Positions 26,610-34,794 of a stretch of 64,000 nt of DNA are shown in pieces. Origin of the DNA: Actinoplanes oblitus (GTDB lineage Bacteria; Actinomycetota; Actinomycetes; Mycobacteriales; Micromonosporaceae); contig NZ_CP126980.1 of NCBI RefSeq assembly GCF_030252345.1, forward strand, positions 4,479,501 through 4,543,500, written 5' to 3'. The notes below the pieces were generated by a model. That model was not told the DNA's origin. It ran no database searches and was given only the letters and a program-made list of their open reading frames with translations. Made by a program: the position numbers and the translations under genes. Each line of letters opens with the position of its first letter. The stretch's first letter is position 1.

Positions 26610-27230
26610 TCAGCGGTGATGCGGGCGAGGCAACAATGCGAGCGCGCTCTCCACGATCGAGGTCAGACGGGCGGGACTGTGGCCGCACGCGCCGACGACG
26701 TCGATCCCGCGGACGATGGTCAGCAGCAGGTACGCAAGGTTGTCAGGATCCGCGTCGGGGTCGATGTCGCCGTTGCGCTGCGCTGCTCGCACGCACGCGG
26801 CCACCGCCGTCGCGACCACGGAGAAGCAGTCGTTGGCCAAGCGTTCCACCTCGGGGTCGGAGGCGCCGAGTTCCAGGGCCATCTTGGCGGCGAAGCAGGC
26901 CGCCGTCGCCCGGTCAGGGGCGGGGGGTACGTCGTCGGCGAGTGGCACCCCGTCGACGGCGTGCAGCAAGAACCGGTGCAGTCGTTCCAAGGCGCCCTGA
27001 TCCGGTCCGGCGAGCGCCTCCATCGCCGACCCCAGCCGGGCGGAGTACCCGGCCATCGCTTGCAGCAGCACGCCGTGCTTGCCGTCGAACGCGGCGTAGA
27101 GGCTGCCGCGGCCCAGGCCGGTGGCGGCGCTGATGTCGTCGACGCTCGTGCCGTTGAAGCCCGAGGTGCGGAACTGCCGTTCGGCGGCATGCAGGACGTG
27201 GTCGCGGTCGAAGCTGCGCGGTCTCGCCAT
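26610..27230 (-). CDS. TetR-family regulator of the flavin-reductase/efflux genes
   Basis: A 206-residue protein with N-terminal TetR HTH (MARPRSFDRDHVLHAAERQFRTSGFNGTSVDDISAATGLGRGSLYAAFDGKHGVL) and a helical ligand domain of the C-terminal 16-type (AACFAAKMALELGASDPEVERLANDCF). The start MARPRSFDRD is the family-typical N-terminus; a longer frame is open but not supported. It is divergent from the reductase-MFS pair, with a repeated operator-like element between. It probably represses both and responds to the exported compound. Confidence 0.88.
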   Translation of the reverse strand: MARPRSFDRDHVLHAAERQFRTSGFNGTSVDDISAATGLGRGSLYAAFDGKHGVLLQAMAGYSARLGSAMEALAGPDQGALERLHRFLLHAVDGVPLADDVPPAPDRATAACFAAKMALELGASDPEVERLANDCFSVVATAVAACVRAAQRNGDIDPDADPDNLAYLLLTIVRGIDVVGACGHSPARLTSIVESALALLPRPHHR

Positions 27231-27258
27231 ACACCAAAGGTAAGGCCCACCTCCCGTA

Positions 27259-27306
27259 TTTGACAACTCAGTACAGAACTACCTAGGTTTTTGACTGTTC
27301 AGTACA
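27259..27306. promoter_or_regulatory. paired direct repeats, TetR operator candidate
   Basis: TTTGACaacTCAGTACA (27259-27275) and TTTGACtgtTCAGTACA (27290-27306) match at 14 of 17 bases and are 31 bases apart, three helical turns. Each contains a TTGAC -35-like core. They lie between the divergent TetR and reductase genes. Confidence 0.6.
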
Positions 27307-27388
27307 TAACCATGCTGAGCTCGCCGGACCGGCTTGGTACCGGCTTGCGGGACCGCGACGCCGCGAAGGCGGCTTGGAGGTTGAACTC

Positions 27389-28411
27389 ATGACACAGGTG
27401 ACCCAGCGACCGCCCTTCGGCGAGGACTCCGCGAGCGATGTGCTGGCCGAGGGGACTGTCGATGCGGTGGTGATCGGCGGGGGCGCCGCGGGGCTGAACG
27501 GGGCGCTGATCCTCGCCCGCTCCCGCCGCTCGGTCGTCGTGATCGACAGCGGCTCCCCACGCAACGCGCCCGCGGAGGCGGTGCACGGCTTGCTCGCCCT
27601 TGACGGCACTCCGCCCTCCGAGATCCTTCGGCGGGGCCGGGAGCAGGTGCGCCAGTACGGCGGACGCGTCGTGCGCGGCGAGGTGGTCTCGGCCGAGTCT
27701 GCCGCCCCGTCGGCGGACGGGGACCTGCGGTTCACCGTCACCCTGGCCGACGGCCGCAGCCTCACCGCTCGCCGCGTCCTGGTGGCCACCGGCCTCACCG
27801 ATGTGCTGCCGGAGGTGCCCGGGCTCGCCGAGCACTGGGGGCACAGTGTGGTGCACTGCCCGTTCTGCCACGGCTGGGAGGTGCGCGATGAGCCCATCGG
27901 CGTCCTGGGCGCCGGCGCGGCCTCCATCGGCCCCGCGTTGCTGTTCCGTCAGCTGACCGAGGACCTGATCTACTTCACCAACGGCACTGATCTGGACGCC
28001 GACAGCCGCGCCCGCTTCGCCGCCCGCGGCATCCGCGTCGTCGACACTCCGGTCACCGAGATCGTCAGCGGCCCCGATGGCGCCCTCGCCGGGGTGCGCC
28101 TGGCTGACGGCCAGGTCGTGGCCCGTCGCGTCCTGGCGGTCAGCCCGCAGATGCAAGCCCGCACCCGAGGCCTGGAAGGTCTCGGCCTGCCGGTGCGGGA
28201 CCTGCCGAACATGGCCCGCGGTTTCGTCTCCGGCCCGGCCGGCGCCACCGAGGTGCCGGGCGTGTGGGTGGCCGGCAACGCCACCGATCCGGTCGCCCAG
28301 GTCGGGGCCTCCGCGGCGGCCGGCGCGCTGGCCGGCGCCGACATCACCAAGATGCTGGCCATCGCGGACACCGACGCGGCCCTGCACGCGATCGCCGAGG
28401 TAAACGCGTAA
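27389..28411 (+). CDS. thioredoxin-reductase-like flavoprotein with CPFC redox motif
   Basis: A 340-residue FAD/NAD(P)H enzyme with an FAD site VVIGGGAAGLNGALILARS, second dinucleotide motif GVLGAGAASIGPALL, redox pair in HCPFCHGWEV (near residues 157-162) and the FAD-proximal GVWVAGNATDP. The arrangement is shared by low-molecular-weight thioredoxin-reductase-like proteins and by dithiol oxidases such as HlmI/GliT/DepH that form disulphides in natural products. GGAGG (27376-27380) is 8 bases before the ATG. It is followed by an MFS exporter and controlled by a divergent TetR gene. Detoxification or disulphide self-protection is plausible but unproven. Confidence 0.85.
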   Translation: MTQVTQRPPFGEDSASDVLAEGTVDAVVIGGGAAGLNGALILARSRRSVVVIDSGSPRNAPAEAVHGLLALDGTPPSEILRRGREQVRQYGGRVVRGEVVSAESAAPSADGDLRFTVTLADGRSLTARRVLVATGLTDVLPEVPGLAEHWGHSVVHCPFCHGWEVRDEPIGVLGAGAASIGPALLFRQLTEDLIYFTNGTDLDADSRARFAARGIRVVDTPVTEIVSGPDGALAGVRLADGQVVARRVLAVSPQMQARTRGLEGLGLPVRDLPNMARGFVSGPAGATEVPGVWVAGNATDPVAQVGASAAAGALAGADITKMLAIADTDAALHAIAEVNA

Positions 28412-28478
28412 GCGGCCATCGCGTGATCCCGAAGCCCGTCAGACGGTTTTCAGCCATATCCAGCAAGCAAGGGGAGAA

Positions 28479-29978
28479 ATGAGTACCACCATCGACCACG
28501 GGGCGCCCGCTTCCGCGAAGACAAACCCGGGCCTTCGTGGCTCACATGCCGTGCGCTGGTGGGTACTGGTCGTGCTGGGCATCGCGCAGCTCATGATCAT
28601 GCTCGACGCGACTGTCGTGAACATTGCCCTGCCCGAGGCACAGCAAGACCTCGGCTTCAGCGACGGCAGCCGGCAGTGGGTCATCACGGGATACGCCTTG
28701 GCGTTCGGCAGCCTGCTGCTGCTCGGCGGCCGACTCGGCGACCTGTGGGGCCGGCGCACCCTATTCATGATCGGCCTGGCAGGTTTCGGGGCCGCATCCA
28801 TTCTCGGCGGCTCGGCCGGAAGCTTCGAGATCCTCGTCGCCGCACGCGTGGCCCAAGGCCTGTTCGCCGCGGTGCTCGCGCCCGCGGCACTTTCACTGCT
28901 CAGCGTGACCTTCACCGAACCGTCAGAACGGGCCAAGGCCTTCGGTGTCTTCAGTGCGCTGGGCGGCGCGGGCGGCGCGATCGGGCTCCTGCTCGGCGGG
29001 ATGCTCACCGAATGGGCGTCGTGGCGCTGGGTGATGTACGTGAACGTAGCCTTCGCGGCTCCCGCCCTGATCGGTGCAGTACTGCTGCTGGCCCAGCCCG
29101 TGATCACCAAGAAACCCAAACTCGATATTCCGGGCATCGTCGCGGTGAGCGCCGCGCTGTTCGCCATCGTCTACGGGTTCGCGCACGTAGAGTCCACCAG
29201 TTGGACCGACCCGGTGGCCCTCGGCTCCATGATCGTCGGCGCGGTGCTGCTCGTGGTGTTCGTATGGCTTGAATCCAGGGTCGCGCATCCGCTGCTGCCG
29301 CTGCGAGTCGTGCTGGACCGGACCCGCGGTGGTTCGTTCGTGGCGGTATTCGTCCTGGGCATGGGGATGTTCTCGATCTTCCTGTTCCTGACCTACTACT
29401 TCGCCGCCAGCCTCGGCTACTCGCCGATCAAGACCGGCCTGGCGTTCCTACCGATGGTCGCGGCCGTCGTCGTCTCGTCGACCACCATGTCGCTGCTGGT
29501 GCTGCCCAAGGCCGGCCCGAAGATCGTCGTCAGCGCCGGCTTCCTGGTCGCCGCAGCCGGTATGGCCCTGTTGACCCGGCTCGAACTGGACAGCTCCTAC
29601 GCCGCTCACATCATGCCCGGCCTGATCCTGCTAGGTCTCGGCATCGGCGCGGTGATGAGCACCGCGATCCAGGGGGCGACCTCGGGCATTCATCACCAGG
29701 ACTCGGGTGTCGCCTCGGCGCTGATCAACACCGGTCAGCAAATCGGCGGCTCCATCAGCACGGCGCTACTGACCACCATCGCCTCGTCGGCCACCACCGA
29801 CTACCTGACCTCGCACACGCCCAGCGCGCTGGCGGCGGCGCAGGCCGGGGTCGAGGGTTACACGGCCACCCTGGCGTGGGGCTCCGGATTCTTCGTGGTC
29901 GGCGCGGTGATCGCGGCGTTCCTGATTCCGAATCGGGCCCTGGAGCCGTCCGAGGGCGAGCCGGTGATGGCCCACTAG
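28479..29978 (+). CDS. MFS drug exporter of the DHA2 (EmrB/QacA) type
   Basis: A 499-residue protein with about 14 membrane segments. DATVVNIALP is the diagnostic motif D1 of 14-TM exporters, and LGGRLGDLWGRRTLFM is the loop 2-3 motif. AGGGGAG precedes the ATG. It is located 67 bases after the flavin reductase, forming a TetR-regulated pair. It probably uses proton antiport to expel a drug or secondary metabolite; the substrate is unknown. Confidence 0.92.
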   Translation: MSTTIDHGAPASAKTNPGLRGSHAVRWWVLVVLGIAQLMIMLDATVVNIALPEAQQDLGFSDGSRQWVITGYALAFGSLLLLGGRLGDLWGRRTLFMIGLAGFGAASILGGSAGSFEILVAARVAQGLFAAVLAPAALSLLSVTFTEPSERAKAFGVFSALGGAGGAIGLLLGGMLTEWASWRWVMYVNVAFAAPALIGAVLLLAQPVITKKPKLDIPGIVAVSAALFAIVYGFAHVESTSWTDPVALGSMIVGAVLLVVFVWLESRVAHPLLPLRVVLDRTRGGSFVAVFVLGMGMFSIFLFLTYYFAASLGYSPIKTGLAFLPMVAAVVVSSTTMSLLVLPKAGPKIVVSAGFLVAAAGMALLTRLELDSSYAAHIMPGLILLGLGIGAVMSTAIQGATSGIHHQDSGVASALINTGQQIGGSISTALLTTIASSATTDYLTSHTPSALAAAQAGVEGYTATLAWGSGFFVVGAVIAAFLIPNRALEPSEGEPVMAH

Positions 29979-29989
29979 GCCGGCAGTGG

Positions 29990-30126
29990 TCTCGGTGGGG
30001 TGCCCGTAGTCGTGGCGGAAATCAACGGCACCACGGCGTAACTGAGCGTCAACTTCCCAAGCGACCTGACAAGTGCGGGCCACGAAGCCGTCCCGCACCA
30101 GCGCGTCGACCAGCTTGGTGGCGTTG
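29990..30126 (-). pseudogene. possible MarR-type regulator remnant
   Basis: A short minus-strand frame reads RNATKLVDALVRDGFVAR (30125-30072), the recognition-helix and wing pattern of MarR proteins, followed by an unfamiliar WEVDAQLRRGAVDFRHDYGHPTE. There is no start, no N-terminal half and no full wing, so if real it is a decayed fragment. The rest of 29979-30270 shows nothing else apart from a weak CCACT/AGTGG hairpin just after the MFS stop. Confidence 0.3.
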
Positions 30127-30270
30127 CGCGGCGATCGCGCTGGTCTGGCGCACCACCGCGGCCGGCGCCGCCGGCGGGCGCGGTTGTCCGGCCGCCCTCC
30201 TGCGGATGGCGTGGGGAATCGTCCGGACAACCGGGGCCGCGGTGAGCGTGGCGATGCCACGATGTTGACC

Positions 30271-31335
30271 ATGACGGTTGACTACACCGTGCGGTTGCGG
30301 TTCTCCGACGACTCGCGGGCCGCTGCGACACACACGAACCTTTCCGCGGTACGCCTGGACGGGCCGGTCCTGTGGATCGCCGGTGACGAGACCGCGACCG
30401 TCGAGCGGCTGCTCGCCGACCGGCCGGAACGGCCGTCGGAGTTCGGTGACGAGGCCCGGTTCCGGCTCGCCGACCTGGTGGAGCTGCCCGGGGTGGACGC
30501 CGACGAGGAGGCGGACGTGGAGGGGCTGGCCCGCGCCGGCCACTTCCTCTGGGCGGTCGGCTCGCACAGCCTGCGGCGCAAGCAGATCCGGGACCGGCAC
30601 GACGGGCCGAAGGCTCTCAAGCGGCTGGCCCGGGTGGAGGGCCAGGACAACAGGCAGATCCTGGTCCGGCTCCCGGTCGCCGACGTCGGCGGCCTGCCCA
30701 CCCCGGTGCGCGACATGGTGGTGGACGGCGTCCGGCAGCACGCCGCGGCGCTCAGCGGCCGGGACGACCTGCGCCGGCTGCTGCGCGACGACGAGCACCT
30801 GGCGCCGTTCCTGCCGATCCCCGGCAAGGACAACGGGCTGGACATCGAGGGGATCGCGGTCCGCGACGACCGGGTCTACCTGGGCCTGCGCGGGCCGGTG
30901 CTTCGGGGCTGGGCGTTCGTGCTGGAGTTGCGGCCGTACGTGACGCCGGACGAGCCGACACGGCTGCGACTGCGCGCCTTCGAGGACGGGCGGCCGTACC
31001 GTAAGCATGTTCTTGATCTTGGTGGTCTGGGCATCCGTGACCTCTGTCCGGACGGTGACGATCTGCTGGTGCTCGCCGGGCCGACGATGGCGCTGGACGG
31101 GCCGGTGTGGGTGTATCGGTGGCACGGCGCGTGCCGCACGGAGATGCCGTCGGTGGTGCGGGGCAAGCTGATCAGCAGGGAGCTGGAATTGACCTTCGGC
31201 GAGGGGGACGACCACGCGGAGGGCATGAGCATGTTCGGCGACGACCGGATCCTGGTGGTCTACGACAGCCCGGCGGTCGCCCGGCTGACCGCGGACGGCG
31301 CGGTGATCGCCGACGTGCTGCGGCTGCCGCGCTGA
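30271..31335 (+). CDS. DUF3616-type protein
   Basis: A 354-residue, probably cytosolic protein without signal peptide or membrane segment. The beta-rich repeats (NLSAVRLDGPVLWIAGDET, LDIEGIAVRDDRVYLGLRGPVLRGWAFVLEL, LGIRDLCPDGDDLLVLAGPTMALDGPVWVYRW) match the DUF3616 propeller-like family, found widely but without assigned function. The start MTVDYTVRLRFSDDS is chosen because the conserved region begins there. It is convergent with a small membrane-protein gene, with 5 bases between stops. Confidence 0.75.
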   Translation: MTVDYTVRLRFSDDSRAAATHTNLSAVRLDGPVLWIAGDETATVERLLADRPERPSEFGDEARFRLADLVELPGVDADEEADVEGLARAGHFLWAVGSHSLRRKQIRDRHDGPKALKRLARVEGQDNRQILVRLPVADVGGLPTPVRDMVVDGVRQHAAALSGRDDLRRLLRDDEHLAPFLPIPGKDNGLDIEGIAVRDDRVYLGLRGPVLRGWAFVLELRPYVTPDEPTRLRLRAFEDGRPYRKHVLDLGGLGIRDLCPDGDDLLVLAGPTMALDGPVWVYRWHGACRTEMPSVVRGKLISRELELTFGEGDDHAEGMSMFGDDRILVVYDSPAVARLTADGAVIADVLRLPR

Positions 31336-31340
31336 CGCAC

Positions 31341-31562
31341 TCACCGGTGGCGGTCGCGCCTGGGATCCGGCTGCACCCGGTTCTGCCGGGCCAGGCGCAG
31401 GCCGATGAGGGCCACCGCGACCCAGACGGCGAGCTGGACGAGATAGCCGCCCGGCAGGTAGTGCAGGGCGCCGGGATCCTTGTTGATCAGCAGCCGGATC
31501 GCGCCCTGCCCGCCGACGGCCAGCAGGATCAGTCCCAGGACCAGCCACACGGCCTGGCGCAT
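31341..31562 (-). CDS. small two-helix membrane protein
   Basis: A 73-residue protein with two hydrophobic segments (about 5-24 and 39-57: VWLVLGLILLAVGG and YLVQLAVWVAVALIGL) and a basic C-terminus. GAGGAGGCGACG before the ATG supports real translation. No family is recognised and its function is unknown. Confidence 0.7.
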   Translation of the reverse strand: MRQAVWLVLGLILLAVGGQGAIRLLINKDPGALHYLPGGYLVQLAVWVAVALIGLRLARQNRVQPDPRRDRHR

Positions 31563-31769
31563 CGTCGCCTCCTCGGGCCGTCCGGCGTCCTGCCGAGTCT
31601 AGGCGCGTGCGGGACCCGCGGTGGCCGCTTCGGCGGGCTGGCCTGCCGTAGTCGGAGTGGCTTGTCCGATCAGGCGAAGAATGCGACCGATCATGCCGAA
31701 ACGCTGTTCCGTGACTGCCTGGTGGCTGAGAGTGAGGGGAGTGAATCACGTGGCCCGTGGAGTGGTCCG

Positions 31770-32363
31770 ATGTCGCACGCCGTTCGTCAGCAGCGCCGGC
31801 CGATCCGGCCCGCCAAACCCGTCTCGCCGGTCAAGGTGACGATCGCCGTCGTCGGCTCGATCGTCGCGCTGATCGTGCTGTTCGCCGGCGGGATCGCCGC
31901 CGAGCAGTACACCCGCAGGCAGCCGGCCGCGGCCACCAGCCCGCCGGTGCAGGTCGTCAAGGCCGGCCCGGGACTCGGCAACGTGGTACGCGACGGAAAA
32001 CTCGAATTCGTTGTCTCCCGGATGGACTGCTCCCGGACGACCATCGGCGTCGAGCACCTCAGGCGGAGCGCCCAGGGCAGGTTCTGCGTGATCAGCCTGT
32101 CGGTGCGCAACATCGGCGACGGGGCGAAGCTCTTCGTCGGGCACGCCCAGCTGGCCTACGACGCGTCCGGCACCGAATACCACAGCGACCAGCTGGCCGG
32201 CATCTATGCGAACCGGGGCACCGAGGCCTTCCTGGAGCGGCTCCAACCGGGCGAGAAGGTGGCCGGCAAAATCGTCTTCGACGTGCCGAAGAAGGCCAAG
32301 CTGACCACCCTGAAACTCCGCGACTCCCTGCTGTCGGGCGGAGCCGAGATCGCTCTCGGCTGA
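31770..32363 (+). CDS. membrane-anchored DUF4352-type protein
   Basis: A 197-residue protein. A basic N-terminus and one membrane segment (about 23-45, VKVTIAVVGSIVALIVLFAGG) anchor an extracellular immunoglobulin-like domain of the DUF4352/telokin-like type. That domain reads LEFVVSRMDCSRT, GRFCVISLSVRNIGD, YHSDQLAGIYANRG, LQPGEKVAGKIVFDVP, and its two Cys may pair. GGAG lies 7 bases before the ATG. The domain occurs in many lipoproteins and surface proteins; the function is unknown. It is convergent with an MFS gene. Confidence 0.8.
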   Translation: MSHAVRQQRRPIRPAKPVSPVKVTIAVVGSIVALIVLFAGGIAAEQYTRRQPAAATSPPVQVVKAGPGLGNVVRDGKLEFVVSRMDCSRTTIGVEHLRRSAQGRFCVISLSVRNIGDGAKLFVGHAQLAYDASGTEYHSDQLAGIYANRGTEAFLERLQPGEKVAGKIVFDVPKKAKLTTLKLRDSLLSGGAEIALG

Positions 32364-32419
32364 CCGCGTCGTTCGCGGGCCGTGCGATGCGGACCCGGTG
32401 ACCATTCGTGGCCAACGCA

Positions 32420-33628
32420 CTAGCCGCGGCGGATCACCGGGCTCAGGAACGGGAGCAGGCACGCGCCCACGTAGCCCACCCCGCACACCAGGGCCACCCG
32501 TTGCGCGCCCGCCGCCGCGGCGAGCGGCCCCATCGCCACCTGTGACAACGGGATGGCGATGAAGGAGAACAGGTCGTCGAACGCCGACACCCGGGACAGC
32601 GCCTCCCGCGGTACCCGGGTCTGCAACGCGGTGTCCCAGGTGATGCCCGCGATCGTGAACCCGATGCCACCCACGAAGGCCGCCCCGGCCACGGTCCACG
32701 CCTTGCCGGACAGCCCGAGGGCCAGCAACGGGAGGGCGGACATGACGCCGAGCAGCAGGCCGGTCCGCAACGGGCGTCGGAACACCAGCTTGACCGCGAC
32801 CAGACTGGTCGACAACAGCCCAGCCGCGCGTACGGACAGCACCGCGCCCCAGCCGAACGCGCCCCCGTGCGCGGTGACGATCGTCGGGCCGAGCACGTTC
32901 CACGGTCCGACGGCGAACGCGTTGACCAGGGCGTACGAGAAGCTGGTCAGCATCACCCAGCGCATCGAGCGGAAGACCCGCCAGCCGGCCGCGAACTCGG
33001 CGCCCAGCCCGGGTGCGGTGGCAGCGGTCCGGCGCCCGGGCGGCAAACGCAGGAACAGCGCCGCCGCCACCAGATAGCTGGCCGCGTCGACGGCCAGCGC
33101 CCAACCCCCGCCGGCGGTGGCGGTGAGCAGGCCGGCTACGGCCGGGGCGATGATCCGGATGCCGTTCCTGGTGCTGGACAGCAGCGCGTTGGCACGCCGT
33201 AGGTCCGCGTCGTCGACGAGCTCGGGGACGATCCCGCGCAGGGCCGGCGACGCGAACGCGCCGGCGGCCCCGCTGACCAGGGACAGCGCGGCGACCGTTC
33301 CGAGGTGGTAGCGGCCGGTGATCAGCACGACGGCGATCGCGCCGACGGCGGCCGCGCTGACCGTGTTGGCGGCGATGAGCAGCCCGCGGCGGCTGGTCCG
33401 ATCGGCGAGGACCCCGCCGGCGAGCAGCAGCGCGAGCGTCGGGATCATGCTGGTGGCGAGCACGACACCGAGGTCGGTGGCCCGGCCGGAGGCCTGGAGC
33501 ACGCCCAGGGCCAGCGCGACCGTCGTCATCGAGGTGCCGAAGAGGTCCACGGCCCGGCCCGCGAGGAACCATCCGAACCGGCCGCTCAGCAGTAGCCGCA
33601 CCGGGGCAGCGGAGAGGTCGCTTGTCAC
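32420..33628 (-). CDS. MFS transporter paired with an ArsR-type regulator
   Basis: A 402-residue protein with about 12 membrane segments (FGWFLAGRAVDLFGTSMTTVALALGVL, GGVLADRTSRRGLLIAANTVSA carrying the MFS loop motif). The GTG at 33628 is preferred, as MTSDLSAAPVRLLLSGRF starts the conserved region; no clear ribosome site is visible. It is divergent from the ArsR-type gene, with an exact palindrome between them, so it is probably repressed by that regulator. It resembles macrolide-type exporters; the substrate is unknown. Confidence 0.85.
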   Translation of the reverse strand: MTSDLSAAPVRLLLSGRFGWFLAGRAVDLFGTSMTTVALALGVLQASGRATDLGVVLATSMIPTLALLLAGGVLADRTSRRGLLIAANTVSAAAVGAIAVVLITGRYHLGTVAALSLVSGAAGAFASPALRGIVPELVDDADLRRANALLSSTRNGIRIIAPAVAGLLTATAGGGWALAVDAASYLVAAALFLRLPPGRRTAATAPGLGAEFAAGWRVFRSMRWVMLTSFSYALVNAFAVGPWNVLGPTIVTAHGGAFGWGAVLSVRAAGLLSTSLVAVKLVFRRPLRTGLLLGVMSALPLLALGLSGKAWTVAGAAFVGGIGFTIAGITWDTALQTRVPREALSRVSAFDDLFSFIAIPLSQVAMGPLAAAAGAQRVALVCGVGYVGACLLPFLSPVIRRG

Positions 33629-33666
33629 GGCGAGAATCGTCGTTCCGTACGGGCGCGGGTTTGAAT

Positions 33667-33688
33667 CCTTGCGGCGAATGCCGCAAGG
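33667..33688. promoter_or_regulatory. perfect palindromic operator between MFS and ArsR-type genes
   Basis: CCTTGCGGC (33667-33675) and its exact reverse complement (33680-33688) are separated by GAAT. It lies 8 bases before the ArsR-type start and 38 bases before the divergent MFS start. Confidence 0.75.
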
Positions 33689-33695
33689 TCGTGCC

Positions 33696-34646
33696 ATGAC
33701 CCAGATCCGCCTCGGACCGGAGGCGCTGCGAGCCAGCCGATTCGCGCTCTCGCCGCTCGCCGAGACGTTCAGCCGGCTCGTCGCCCTGCGGCGTGAGCAG
33801 GACGGCGGGCGGCCGGGCGCCCAGGCGAGGGCGCTGGCCGGGTGGCTCGGCGACGATCCGTTCGCCGCCGGCCTGGTCCGGCTGATCTCGGCGACCAAGT
33901 ACCTGCCGGACTTCGTGGCGATCCCACCCACCTCGATGACCACCCGGATCGAGGACGAACTGGCCGAGATGCGCGCACTGCAGCCGGACGCGGCGGCGCG
34001 GGCGACGATCGCCGAGTCCCGCCGGTACGCCTGGAAGACGAACGATCTGGAATGGGCCGACGTCGACGGTGTCACGACCCGGGCCGCGGCGGTGTTCGCC
34101 CGGATCTGGGAATGGTTCGTCGAGCCGGACTGGCCACGCCGGCGGGCCGTGATGGAACGCGACATCCGGCACCGGGCCGGGGTGCTCGCGACCCGCGGCT
34201 GGCGGGACGCCCTCAGCGGGATGGGCAAGATCCGCTGGGCGGCGCCGGACGCGATCTTCTTCTCCCCGCAGGCCCACGCCGACCTGAACGTCGGCGAGCA
34301 GGGACTGGTGCTGGTGCCGCACACCGGGACCGTCGGGCGGTGGATGTGCGAGGCGCCGCCGCGCCTGGCGCTGGTGTATCCGGCCCGCGGCGCCCTGGAG
34401 GAGGTGCGGGTTGCGGCCGGCGGGGTCGCCCGGCTGATCGGTGAGGGCCGCGCCCGCGTCCTCGGCGCGCTGGCCGACGCCAGCACACCGTCGCAGCTGG
34501 CCGCGCTGCTCGGGGTGTCGCTCGGCACGGTCTCCGGGCATCTCGCGGCGCTGCGCGACGCCGGAGTGGTGGTGGGCCGGCGCAGCGGCCGGGCCGTCTA
34601 CTACGAGCGCACACCGCTCGGCGACGACCTCGCCGCGACGCTGTAG
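33696..34646 (+). CDS. ArsR-type regulator with long N-terminal domain
   Basis: A 316-residue protein. The first 230 residues form a DUF5937-like domain (LGPEALRASRFALSPLAETFSRLVAL, FVAIPPTSMTT, DVDGVTTRAA). The C-terminal winged helix (RARVLGALADASTPSQLAALLGVSLGTVSGHLAALRDAGVVVGRRSGRAVYYERT) is ArsR-like. This layout is common in actinobacterial regulators that sit next to MFS exporters, as here. The operator touches its start, so autoregulation is likely. Confidence 0.87.
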   Translation: MTQIRLGPEALRASRFALSPLAETFSRLVALRREQDGGRPGAQARALAGWLGDDPFAAGLVRLISATKYLPDFVAIPPTSMTTRIEDELAEMRALQPDAAARATIAESRRYAWKTNDLEWADVDGVTTRAAAVFARIWEWFVEPDWPRRRAVMERDIRHRAGVLATRGWRDALSGMGKIRWAAPDAIFFSPQAHADLNVGEQGLVLVPHTGTVGRWMCEAPPRLALVYPARGALEEVRVAAGGVARLIGEGRARVLGALADASTPSQLAALLGVSLGTVSGHLAALRDAGVVVGRRSGRAVYYERTPLGDDLAATL

Positions 34647-34794
34647 GGAGCAGCGGCTACGTCCGCCGGGCTTCGCAGGGCCCGCGCGGCGGTGACCCGT
34701 ACCGGCCCGGCGAACGTTCGATGAACATCGTTCGAGGGCCGTGCCGGGATCGGCGATCCTCCCCATACAGTCACGGCGGGTCAGGGGAGGACGA

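Noticed and set aside
34700..34740. CGATGaaCATCG inverted repeat ahead of the sialidase
   Set aside because: Arms are only 5 bp and the position relative to a promoter is unclear; too weak to list as an operator.
31746..34766. 1,006-codon minus-strand frame
   Set aside because: Only the 32420-33628 part matches a real protein (MFS), in a different frame; the long frame is a high-GC shadow across several genes.
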